From Sclerotinia nivalis (Eukaryota; Ascomycota; Leotiomycetes; Helotiales; Sclerotiniaceae): a stretch of DNA of 64,000 nt. The notes under the pieces were generated by a model. That model made no database searches, was not told the origin of the DNA, and saw nothing but the letters and a program-made list of their open reading frames with translations. The stretch is taken from assembly GCA_029531795.1 (NCBI GenBank), contig JAPEIS010000008.1, forward strand, positions 1,240,001 to 1,304,000, in the 5' to 3' direction. Position numbers and translations under genes: made by a program. Position 1 is the stretch's first letter; each line of letters starts with the position of its first letter. Shown here in pieces: positions 36,412 through 46,507 of the stretch.

Positions 36412-37950
36412 ATGGAAGATCTAGACAATATTATCTTACAGTTGAAAGGAAAGGCCAAAAACAAATCAGGTTCTAAGAAATCTAGAAGAGCTAATCCAAT
36501 CTCGCAAAAATCAAGTACCTCCGCAAGACCGGCAGAAGCTTCTCTCACCCTCACCCCTCAAAAATCAAGCACTTCCACAGAACCAGGATCTCTTCAGACA
36601 CACAGGTCTGAGGATACATCAAGAAATGTTTGTATTAACCTACTAGATAAGGTAGAGAAGGAAAATAGCTAATGAAAATAGAATCTCTGTCAGGAAATAA
36701 ATCCTGAACCGTCACCACAACATGTTGAGCCGACATCTTTTGAAAATTCCATCATATGGAGAGTTATGAAATTTTTTATGAAGCTCATATATCATAAAAT
36801 GGAGATCATCATCGTCATCATCGCAGTCATTGCAATCGGTCTCTATGTTAAGAGCTATGTAGACTGGGTAGTCAACTGGTATTTCTCAACAACCTCATGG
36901 TTTGGAGGTCTTTCAATGAGCCTTCTTAATCGACTTTGGTATTCTACTACAGCTGGTCCTGAGCCATCTTATGGACCCAGAAGTTTCAAGAGACCCGATT
37001 ATGCCACCGAATATTTAGACAGTGATCTGAGTTGTCCCGACGATAATCTCGAGAAGCTTTTCTTCAACGCCTGTCAAAAAGTGGCTCTTTCTTATGTGAG
37101 CAAGAATTGGACTGGTCATTTCATACTCGAAATTAAACATATAGCCGAGTCGTTTGGGAGAGATTATCTCGGTGAAGAAGATACCAAACGTTTAGTGCTT
37201 CGTCTGAACACACTTTATACGGCTACGAAATCTGCAAAGGGTCCGATTGATATCTTCTTGGAAGTTTACAAGAAATCGCTCACGGATATATATCTTTTGA
37301 CGGATCGTCTTCTGGTTGATATACTCAAGACATGTATTATGGATGAAACCACAGGAACGGATATCAATTCCCTACATGATGAGTACATCAAGTCGATATA
37401 CTGGGCTATCGAAGGAATTATTGAGAAAGGTCGGCCGGTAATTCAACAGCTTACGAATCTGGATGAAGAGATCCTCAGTCTCAAATTATTCGTAGGTCAC
37501 TCATTTCTCCACATGATGTCGAAATTTTCCGAAACGGAGGAATTCGAACTGGGGGGTCATTCTTGGATAACACCATTATTTCAATTCTTCATTTCCAGCA
37601 GCATGGCCAAGAAAATGCATCTGGATCCCGCCATGTTCAATGTAGCTGAAGAGGCTAGTTTTGCTTTCGGACAATATCGGAGTTTGGATGATTGGGGAGA
37701 ACAAAATGAAGAAATTAAACCTTTGTTTAAATATATTGTGATGAATGGTACGAGTCTCAACACACGATGGTTTGCACCAGCATTACTTTCGGGAAATAGG
37801 GGGGATAAGGGTGAGCGCTGTTTTCCTCAGTATGTTCCAGTGGGTGCAGAGAAGGTCTCTTGTAGGGTTTTGGGGGTGGAAGTGAAGACGAGGAAGAGAT
37901 TGGCGTGGCTTAAGGGGATGATGGATAATATTGTTAGATATGATAGATGA
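36412..37950 (+). CDS. Single-pass membrane protein, 498 residues, unknown function
   Basis: Two exons, 36412-36651 and 36694-37950, with a 42-nt intron (donor GTAGAG, GCTAATG branch, GTCAG acceptor); the joined frame is 1497 nt. The first 104 residues are hydrophilic, Ser/Lys-rich and contain two similar QKSSTS blocks. A transmembrane segment spans about 116-137 (MEIIIVIIAVIAIGLYVKSY). The remaining 360 residues are a globular, mostly helical domain (e.g. NLEKLFFNACQKVALSYVS; LRLNTLYTATKSAKGPIDIF). I see no enzyme motif. If splicing did not occur, translation from the ATG at 36766 would give 394 residues that still include the membrane segment. Just after the stop is a 58-bp tandem duplication. 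Confidence 0.65.
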
Positions 37951-37954
37951 TATG

Positions 37955-38070
37955 GGATGGTGGGTGGAGGAGGTGGTGGTTAGAAATCTCTTCTTGTATT
38001 CAAACTCTTTGGGGATGGTGGGTGGGTGAGGTGGTAGAGAGAAATCTCTTCTTGTATTCAAACTCTTGGG
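37955..38070. repeat. 58-bp tandem duplication
   Basis: Two units starting GGATGGTGGGTGG at 37955 and 38013, each ending AGAAATCTCTTCTTGTATTC AAACTCTT. They lie directly after the stop of the 498-residue gene, within its likely 3' UTR. Confidence 0.85.
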
Positions 38071-38304
38071 AGGATAGGGGAGGATGGTGGCGGGAGGTGG
38101 AATATAGCTTGTTTTATGCCATTGCGGAAAGTATCATATACTTTATAGAAAGCCTAGCAATGCGTGCAACGATTCGAGCAAAAATTCGAGCAACAATATG
38201 ATTTGAAGCATGCTCCTGTGCTATGTCAATCTCTCGGGACTCGTCGATATTATCCTGTCTCCGGTACTTCCGTCTCCTCCGGATCTGTCTCCTTGGGTGG
38301 GTGG

Positions 38305-38345
38305 GGATTGGGGGCGGGAGGGGGCATTTCGAGAAGTAGGACTAG
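38305..38345 (-). repeat. Dispersed repeat copy 3 (EMPPPA-coding element)
   Basis: The minus strand reads CTAGTCCTACTTCTCGAAAT GCCCCCTCCCGCCCCCAATC, nearly identical to the copy at 27.5 kb over about 36 nt. The identity extends weakly to both sides. Confidence 0.65.
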
Positions 38346-38400
38346 AGTTAGGGGTTAGAGGTTGGAGGGATGCTTTGTTGACCGGACCCGTGTCCATCCC

Positions 38401-38575
38401 GAATCATCAATCGGTATTACCGCTAGCGCCGTAACCTCCTCACTAGAAGTCTTGCGTCTCCTCCAAACCCATCTCCATCTCACTCCCTGAATCATCAATC
38501 GGTAGCACCGCCAGCAGCGTAACCTCGTCTAAAAATCTTTTGTTTCCTCCAAACCTATCTCTATTTTGATAGTTA
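38401..38575. repeat. 88-bp tandem duplication with C-to-T differences
   Basis: GAATCATCAATCGGTA starts at 38401 and 38489. Later in the unit GCGTCTCCTCCAAACCCATC corresponds to TTGTTTCCTCCAAACCTATC, so copy 2 has T where copy 1 has C at several sites. This direction is what repeat-induced point mutation would give, but the sample is tiny. Confidence 0.6.
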
Positions 38576-39340
38576 TTCTAAATCTAAAATGATAATTTTA
38601 TTCTTTATTTTGTATCTTGTATGAATTATTTATAAAAGCATACTGCTTTATTAAATATTTTCATTAATAATTAACCTAATTTAAAAGTTCTAGAAAGAAA
38701 TATTGATAAGTTGAATTTTAATAGAATTTTGAAAGTTGTTGATTTTTGGTATAAATGTAAAGTTTTCGGTGGGGATATAAAAAGTGCTTATGCAGTCACT
38801 TGAGATGTCAACCCCTCAACCCCTCAACCCCGCAATTCAGCATTTCCACCACACTATCACGACCCAAAAAGTGAACTTGCGATTTGTAAATCTACTGAAT
38901 AGCCTTCTTCAAATAACTTGCCAATGGCTACTCGAGTAAGTCAAAAACAACACTAAAAATCCCTGGCCAAAAACCCCAGCTGACCTCGAGCATATCCATA
39001 ATCTCGTCGTAATCAAGGCTATTCATCATATTACATAGCAAGGTCATACATGTTAAGATCTTACATGCGATGTACCAAATCAAATCCCAAGCTGTATACT
39101 GTATACAGTGCAAGGAATAGCACATACAAAAAAAAAGACGAAGATGTAGCTCATCCGATATATGATGTTAGCGTAAGCCCGTTATCTCCCCGGCAGGTAT
39201 GATTCTTTGCCAGTAAGTTTTGATCTCAGTTAATTTACGACTCTGTAGATGATGAGCTTTTAAATTTTTGATGATGAATGAACATGTATATTTGGCAGAC
39301 TGGAGGAAGTTCTTTGCTTTCTCTTCAAAGAAACAATGAG

Positions 39341-39683
39341 ATGATTCACTCACTGCTCACCTTATTGAAGAAATTCAACACCACCACCGCACTCCTCGTC
39401 CACGATCCCTCCTCCTCCGTCCTTACTGGCGACATAATCCTCATAACCCCGGGTTTCCGCAACTCCAAAACAATCCACCACCACCAGCATAATCGCACCC
39501 TTCGGCACACCAATCTCCGAACGTCCATTAAACGTCCACCAACGTCCACCAACCATCAACGCCTTCCGCTCTCCACGGCTCCCTCTGCCATCCAAGCCCC
39601 AGTTCCGCGACCTCCTCCTCCGCGACCTCACTCCTCTCCGTAACCGGCACCGGCACTTTAATATTCGACTTCCCCAACACTAA
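39341..39683 (+). pseudogene. Mitochondrial ribosomal protein uS17m-like, frame-broken copy
   Basis: Frame one encodes TALLVHDPSSSVLTGDIILI TPGFRNSKTIHH, which resembles the conserved LLVHDP...GD-I-I-PG-R-SK-H block of mitochondrial uS17. A shift of frame near 39485-39490 is then required to read SIIAPFGTPISERP, the conserved C-terminal IIAPFG-P block, and on to the stop at 39681-39683. Splicing across the break would remove conserved residues, so a single-base frameshift is the simplest reading. A functional uS17m gene must then exist elsewhere in the genome. The N-terminus upstream of 39341 is not resolved. Confidence 0.55.
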
Positions 39684-41497
39684 GAAAAACCAATCCGCCT
39701 CCTTTTCATGCGCCTCTCCCAAACCTCTCCCACAATACCTCCCCCGCTACAAAAATAAACACCAGAGGTGAAAATACCATGCACGGCGCCTCAACTGTAC
39801 TCTCCGATCCCGACTCTGGAAATTTCCTCCATGAAATCGCGATTGCATTGCTACCCATCACTCTTGCAGGTTATGAAGGTTTCTAGCGCAGAATGCGAAG
39901 AGAATGACGGTGAGAGACGAAACTGCGGATTTACATGCAGGCGAGTTTGGTGATCGGTGTGGCTAATGCGGGGGATAGTAGTGGGATTGAAGGGATGCGG
40001 GAGAGTCGGGCGCTGGCGGTTGGGGCTAGGGATGGTTTAGACGGAGTTGCGCGATCCTCGAAGGGAGAGCAATTTCACATACGACAATTCCTTTCAAAGG
40101 GGCTCGCCCCCTTGCGACAATAGAAGACCTATATCGAGCCATGACAATAAGAGAAAAAGCTTGGGTGGAAATGGAATGCTGGACCGGGGTACGAGAAGAC
40201 GAGATAGTTTGTTAATGTGGATTTGATGGAGGGAAGACTGTTAAGAGGATGGCGAAGATCGAAGCGCTGGAATTTGGGACGGGATATGAGGAGGTGGTGG
40301 TGGTGGTGAATTTTTGTAGGGCGAAGAATATGAATAGTAGAGGGAATGAGAGTAGTGGGACGTTGAGTCGGAATCCTCCGTGGGAATACACAATATCGAG
40401 CGATACTAAGAAACGGTGGGAAGAGTGGCGGATAGGATATTGGCGTTGAGTGCAGTGAGGTTGGAGGAGAGGGAGAGGAGGGAGAGGGAGTTAGTGGGGA
40501 CGAGGGATGTGCCGATGGTCGAGGTGCTGAGGAGTTTGAGTAGGAGAGGCTTATCATACCTGTTTAGAATGCGGGGAAGGAGGTGGATGAGGTGGAATAT
40601 ACAAGAGAAGGAATGCATTGGGGGAGAGTACAAGATGATATGGATGATAATAAGGATATCATGTTAGACGGAGACGCGTTTGGTGGGGTCTAATGGAAGG
40701 ACAACAGAAGGAATAGGGCAGAGGAACTTGCCGTTGGTTAGATGAGTAGATGCTTAATAGGTAATAAGCATCATTTTTTATCCATCAGCCATGATCCTGC
40801 CCGCCTCCAACTTGCTGCACCAGGGCCGGCACCTTTCTCGTACTTGGGTCCAGCTTCAGCTGCAGAAATTCCATTACCATTTCTGCTTGATCCTGCAATC
40901 GCACTAGAACTCTAGTTGGATGTTCGAATGCTTTCGAAAGTTCGGGGCTGAGCAGTCATCAAGTCTGAATAAACATAGTCTCAAATGAATTCTGTACTTC
41001 TTTCATTCCCTGAACCCAGCTCAACTTCGCGACCTGACAATATTGAAAACTTTCAAATTCTACTTCAGAGTTGAGGATAATTTGGAAAGTTCTTTCATCA
41101 AAGCTTGGCTAGAAATGGGTTAAGGCTAGAAATGGGTTACGGCTGAGAAATGTCACCGAGAATTATGTATTGCCTCTGCCATTCTCAATTACTTTGTACA
41201 GCTGTAATTGGAATTTAGATGAGAAAGGAACCATAACATAAAATGTGTGGCTAGTTCCCTCTCCTTTTTCTTCTGCATCTCTTTGTGAGTTCCCTGTCTT
41301 TTTTTCTATCTTTTTGTGTTTTTAAATTTGTCCCGTTTTATTGTTTCAAGAGATCTAAATTTGGAAACTTCTACACTTCGCATGTCTTTGTTGGAATTAT
41401 GATGGATACATCAGTCCAACCCAATAATGCGAACTTCGTTTTCTCTATTAACTCATCCCCATTCTGATCAAAATTCCATCTATCTTATTCAGAAATC

Positions 41498-42520
41498 ATG
41501 TCCGATGTCAATTGTACTCCAGGGAATACCCCCTTCTTTTACAACCTTGATATATCTCCATACCGGCCTAGAGAAGAGCAACAGCAAAGACTAAAATCGT
41601 TCCTGAGATTGGTACATCCAGACAAACAAAACCACAAGAATCCCGGAGCAGTATCGAATGCGACTTCTATGTGGCAAATTTTTCCACCATATAGACACAT
41701 TCTCCGCGCGGACTATAGCTTGGAAAATTACATCAAGGATGACCTGGAACGAATACAACAATGGGACGAAGCACGCGAGAGAAGAATGCAACAACGTTAT
41801 CGTGGGATGAAACCGTGGTTCTTCCCCTATAACCCGAACCCCGAGTCGTTTCTTAATTGGGCAGTGCTGGTTAATCTCATTCATGAATTGGATGGGGTTT
41901 TACCCTTACCATCAAAGATGATCGATTCTTTTTGGAACTCGAAAGTTTTCCGTGTTTGGGAACCGGAAAAACCTATACAAGTGCTTATGTATGATCATGC
42001 ATGCAGAGAGTTCACATTAAATATAGACTCTAAAAGGTGGGATATCCCGACGTGGACATCGAGGGACTCGAGAAGCGATTTCAATCAGTATTGTGACATA
42101 GCGGCAGGGCGGGTTGAAGATCCTTTTGAGAAATATTTTTGGGTGGGTGTATTTGTTGTTTACTTTGTGATACTATCGACAATTTGGTTGCTTTTAAGGC
42201 TCTTCTGGTACTTGTTTGCTGGCAAAATCAGAGCCCTGATGAGGAGGAGAGCTTCTTATATCACCCAATCTCTGGAGAACGACACTGTGGTGGGGAAGTT
42301 GGAGGGTGGAAGTGGAGAGGATAGAAGTGAAGAGGATGGAAGTGAAGAGGATGGAAGTGAAGAGGATGGAAGTGAAGAGGATGGAGCTGAAGAGGATGGA
42401 ACTGAAGAGGATGGAACTGAAGAGGATGGAACTGAAGAGGATGGAAGTGAAGAGGATGGAGGTGAAGAGGATGGAAGTGAAGAGGATGGAAGTGAAGAGG
42501 ATGGAGGTGAAGAGGATTAG
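41498..42520 (+). CDS. J-domain-like membrane protein with acidic pentapeptide repeats
   Basis: A single open frame of 340 residues from ATG 41498. Residues 11-85 resemble a J domain: YNLDISPYRPREEQQQRLKS then FLRLVHPDKQ, with the diagnostic His-Pro-Asp at 40-42. J domains stimulate Hsp70 ATPase. A Trp/Pro-rich middle part (EARERRMQQRYRGMKPWFF) follows. A strong membrane segment lies at 214-241 (FWVGVFVVYFVILSTIWLLL), then a basic stop-transfer stretch (RALMRRR). Residues 272-340 are about 14 copies of a pentapeptide SEEDG (A/T/G variants at position 1), encoded by a 15-bp minisatellite up to the stop. The highly acidic tail could bind basic proteins or Ca2+, or just be expandable filler. It is not an ordinary DnaJ: no G/F or zinc-finger region is present. 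Confidence 0.65.
   Translation: MSDVNCTPGNTPFFYNLDISPYRPREEQQQRLKSFLRLVHPDKQNHKNPGAVSNATSMWQIFPPYRHILRADYSLENYIKDDLERIQQWDEARERRMQQRYRGMKPWFFPYNPNPESFLNWAVLVNLIHELDGVLPLPSKMIDSFWNSKVFRVWEPEKPIQVLMYDHACREFTLNIDSKRWDIPTWTSRDSRSDFNQYCDIAAGRVEDPFEKYFWVGVFVVYFVILSTIWLLLRLFWYLFAGKIRALMRRRASYITQSLENDTVVGKLEGGSGEDRSEEDGSEEDGSEEDGSEEDGAEEDGTEEDGTEEDGTEEDGSEEDGGEEDGSEEDGSEEDGGEED
42311..42517 (+). repeat. Coding minisatellite, 15-bp unit GAAGAGGATGGAAGT, about 14 copies
   Basis: The unit length is a multiple of three, so copy-number changes keep the frame of the J-domain-like protein. Variation is confined almost wholly to the first codon of each unit (Ser, Ala, Thr, Gly). Confidence 0.95.
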
Positions 42521-43054
42521 ATTGAGGGGATGAATGTTTCTTGGTCGGGTAAGAGTTGATGGGGCTAGAGTTTTATTGGATGGCGTTTGGTTCATTTTCA
42601 TTTTCGAGGGTTTAGAAGATAATTGATGGTAGATTATACTCTTGATTTCGAAACTGTGCATGTGTTTTTGATACTCAATATACGGATAAGTATTGATTGA
42701 TTTGAAGGATATCTATGTTGCTGAAGGGGCTAAAGGAGAACAGGGAGATGGATGTCAGGGAGGTGGTTAACAAGGTTCGGGTTCTCTTGAGCTCCCCCTT
42801 TTTAACCCCCATTACCACCCACCCATTTACACCCTACACTCTCTTCTCAATAAAAATATAGTAAAGAAGATAATATCATGACTCAAATCTTTTTATCTAA
42901 ATCTCCTTCCATCAAAACCTAATCTCCAAATCTCAAAAATCCAAAATTTTCTTTTCCTTTCATTTTTGCTCCTTAATCCTGACTTTTTTTTGTTGTACAT
43001 CTTTTAACTTTAAGACTTCGAGTTCAACCCAAACACAGCACAACAGACATTCAA

Positions 43055-43200
43055 TTCAGATATGCAACAAAACTCTTGAAGCAACAGATCCAAAAATCAC
43101 GAGGTTTGGGGCATGGTGGTTGGTTCGGTTGGTGGTAGAGGGGGAGGATTGTTGATCCGGGTCCGGGTGGTGGGGATTTTGTTGTGGATGGAAGGAAGGA
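43055..43200 (-). repeat. Dispersed pair, member 1 (FVAYL-coding)
   Basis: The minus strand carries CGGACCCGGATCAACAATCC, CCAAACCTCG and GTTTTGTTGCATATCTGAA in the same order and spacing as the segment at 63690-63830. One frame ends SFVAYLN-stop; the partner encodes GFVAYLKKG. It may be a shared 3' exon of a small gene family or a transposon end. Confidence 0.45.
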
Positions 43201-45931
43201 ATGTGGAATAAAATATTGTCTGATGACTAGACAACTCTTATCAAAGGTATGGATATGGATATTCTTAAGTATTCTTTCATTATGCAATATTAATAGCAAT
43301 GAAAGGCTCATACAGATTTGTTTTGGGTGTTGCTTGTGAGTACTTGTATTGATTATTTTTATTCAGAGGTGGAAGACTGGTTGAGTGGCTTTTGAGATAT
43401 ATGGTGGGGTTGGAGTTTGATGTTTCTATTCCCCTTTTCTTCCACATTTTATCCATTTTGCTAATAGAAAATGTTGATCTTTTCCAGTAATACTTGTAGT
43501 TTTGTGACCTATTCCAGAGTAGTAGAGAGGGAACAGGGAAGAAATAAAGGAAGGAAGGAACCAGTGTACCTCTACCCCCTCCCTTTTCTCACTCTTGCTT
43601 ACCTTCATAACTGTACATTCCTTTCTTCTTCCCCCTTCCCGTGTTTTGTTCCTTCACTCAACTGTTCTCATTCTTCCTACCTTGAATATGTTCTGGAAGC
43701 TTTCGTACTTTTCATCGAGTACATCTTATACTCTTGGATGACTGATTGATGAGGATGCAAAGAGCAATAATCTGGACTGATGGAATGTGCTTTTGTTCTG
43801 CAGAGCATAGTTATGCTTTGGAGTGTTGTCCTGATTGTGGAAGTTAATTTCGAAGATAGATTTATGTGTGGTGAAAGCTGAGCGGTATGGCTACATCTGT
43901 TAAAATTCTTTTGATTTTGCTAAGTGGTACCGTTCAAGTGAGAAGCCGACTCAAAAGTATGTGCGGAGCTTGCTTTGTTGAGGTTTTCCTTAGGACTCGG
44001 TACTTATGAGTTAGCATTATGTAAAGCTACATCGAGAACTGGGCATATTTAAAGAATGTGATGACTGCAAGTCACGCCGGGGGTGGCGCCTGTTGTTATT
44101 GAATCATGGAAATAGTAATCAAATCCACAATTATTTTTATAGAAATTGTGTCACTCTAGAAGAGTAGTTCATTGCGTTTGTGGGGAACTTCTGGCGAACA
44201 AACTTTTGAGATCCAGTATAAGAGCAAGGAGGAGAGACATTTGAGGATATAAATAGGACTAATTAGCCCGCCTGTACCTACCAAAGAAGCTGCAGCTACA
44301 TACCTTTTACCTTTCTCATGCTACTCTATTCTATCTGGAATTCCTAAACATCTACGTATTACCGCGCCTCAGTAGGCTCTGCTTATGGCGCCGAAGAAGA
44401 TCAGGTTAATTATGTGTTATAGGCAGGAATGGGAAACATCTCTCTATATCCCGAAGACGTACATTAGAACATTGCAATACGGCCACTTCCTTCATTTCTA
44501 TCGCATCTTTTTCAATTTCACCAAGACTTCTCGTCGCTTCCTCACATTTTAGTATTATTCATTTGTATAATTAAGAAATTAAGCAGTCCCTCCGTATCTA
44601 GCACGGAGAAAAGCTGGCAGTTTCTACTCGACCAATGGTTCCGAGTAGTAATAATATCATTTTCAAGGAATCTGGTAGAATCTGCATCTGTAGTGCGAAT
44701 GGGGCTATGTAGCCAGCCCATCAATTTACAATACAAACAGTGATAAAAACTTTTGCACGGAAAACCAAGAACTGCAGCCTGTCCGCGTCACCTCAACAGG
44801 TCCACTGTTCTTTATATCGGTATGAGTCCTTGAAGCCATACCAAACCTCGATACTTCGAGGGCAGAAGTCGTAAGCCTGTCAAACAGGCTGAATAGGGCT
44901 TCCATAAACCACCGGCTTGTGGATATGCAACACCACAATGAGTAGGAAATGGGGCGGGAAGTTTTGGAATTCTCTCTTCACAAGCCCACTAGTGTGTTGG
45001 TGTCGGTTGCTCAAATTATTGAGATCTGCGCTTCCCCACAAGATTTCAAAGACTCTACGCTTTGCTATTGTTACAGAGAAATGAAGAAATGAAGAATAAG
45101 ATAGGAGTTGAGGACTATGGTGCAATAATCGGAAAACAACAACTAAGGGAGGAGAGATCTCAGCTGCTCTATGCATTTTATTGCAACGGATATGCAATCT
45201 TTCCCCTCCGCTGTGTTCATTCCCTATTCAACATTTGTATGAATTCTCACAATGAGCAGGAAAGGGGCCAGGTTCTGCTATCGATAGAAACTGATTGATT
45301 TCCTTGTTGTGTTTCAACCTCCTATAGTAGTAGGTGGTAGTAGTATAAATTTATGATCGATTTGATTTTAATCATAGCTAATGCTACGTAGATAAATTAT
45401 TAGTCTAGCAAAAGCAAGTAGAAACGTTCTTCTTTAGCTATCGTTGGTACTTTCCTACTTCTAGGCTATGCTCTTTATCTTTGCAAGAAATTAGACATAC
45501 CTTCGCAGAGAGAAAACAGAAACCCCGGGACAGTAAGGGAGTACAGAATTTGGATTGACGTGGTGTTACTGCCCCAGCGCAATTTAACCTTCATGCTTGT
45601 GACTAGGTAGCAATTTGCACCCACGATTATCAAACTTGCCTCCAGGCCCCAGGTTCGTGTCGAAGCCGGAGTTATTACTTCCCATCCATTTTCAACTGCA
45701 CAAGTTCCAAATGTTGCTCAGAAGACAACGACAAAGATGTTGATTCAAACTACAGAACTTGGTGGGTCTGATGTGAAACTCATCGTAAATAGATTGCCTG
45801 TCTGTTTGCTCCCTCTGTTATTCGCCTCTTTATTAGTTGTTGCTCTGATATATTATCCCATATTTTATAACTCAATGATCACTATCGAAGAGCCCCGGAG
45901 AGCTCTACCGCGTTATCCTGCAAATTTAGTG

Positions 45932-45952
45932 CCCCCCCCCCCCCCCCCCCCC
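45932..45952 (+). repeat. Homopolymeric C tract (about 21 C)
   Basis: An uninterrupted C run between AATTTAGTG and AAATCACT. It could form an i-motif, or a G-quadruplex on the other strand; its length may be an assembly estimate. Confidence 0.85.
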
Positions 45953-46507
45953 AAATCACTCATTAGCCATCCCACTTAATATTTACCATATACGCCTCTT
46001 CACTTTCCCTTTCTTCATTTTTCTTTCCCTCCCTCCCTTCACTCCCCCTATCCCACTCAACTTCATTCATAAACAATCACAAGCATTCACAAACCAAAAC
46101 AAACAACTCTCCCAAATACTTACGCATGAATTGTAAAATTGTATGAATTGAGAATCATCTAAACTATAATTATGCTAAAGAAACCACACTTATTTTTGAG
46201 TTTTAGTCCAATACTTCTTTTGCATATACAAAAAGAGGTATCGGTCATATCATATCATATCATATCAAAAGCATCATATCCTATTTTATCCAAACAAAGA
46301 AGAATGAAAGAGAAAACAAAAGAAAGATATCAACAGGTATGTATGACCAACAGACTTTTATCCATCAGTCCAGTTTCCCATTCCCCTGTGTGTACCCATG
46401 ATGTCCCATCCCATTCACCCCATCCCCAGTCCCCCAATGGTATAGTATGGTATATGGAATCCAACTCCAGAAATAAAAACAATCAATCAATGGAACCACA
46501 TCATAAA

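Larger units (their letters stand above)
37951..41497. other. Repeat- and remnant-bearing intergenic region
   Basis: 3.5 kb. It includes the 58-bp duplication, one copy of the EMPPPA repeat, an 88-bp duplication and the uS17m-like pseudogene, each listed separately. 38580-39300 and 40680-41490 are AT-rich with nothing I can name. About 40240-40620 holds plus-strand frames that look like a broken coding stretch (RVADRILALSAVRLEERERR), with low support. Confidence 0.45.
42521..46507. other. Gene-poor region, 4 kb
   Basis: No supported gene. It holds one member of a repeat pair (43050-43200), a C tract (45932-45952) and CATAT repeats near 46232-46265. Short frames on both strands lack convincing composition. 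Confidence 0.5.

Noticed and set aside
40240..40620. Possible broken plus-strand gene (RVADRILALSAVRLEERERR)
   Set aside because: Charged, purine-rich and needing at least one frame change with no family to support it; noted only within the regional entry.
42194..42661. 155-residue minus-strand frame with ILFTS repeats
   Set aside because: Exact antisense of the SEEDG minisatellite in the J-domain-like gene.
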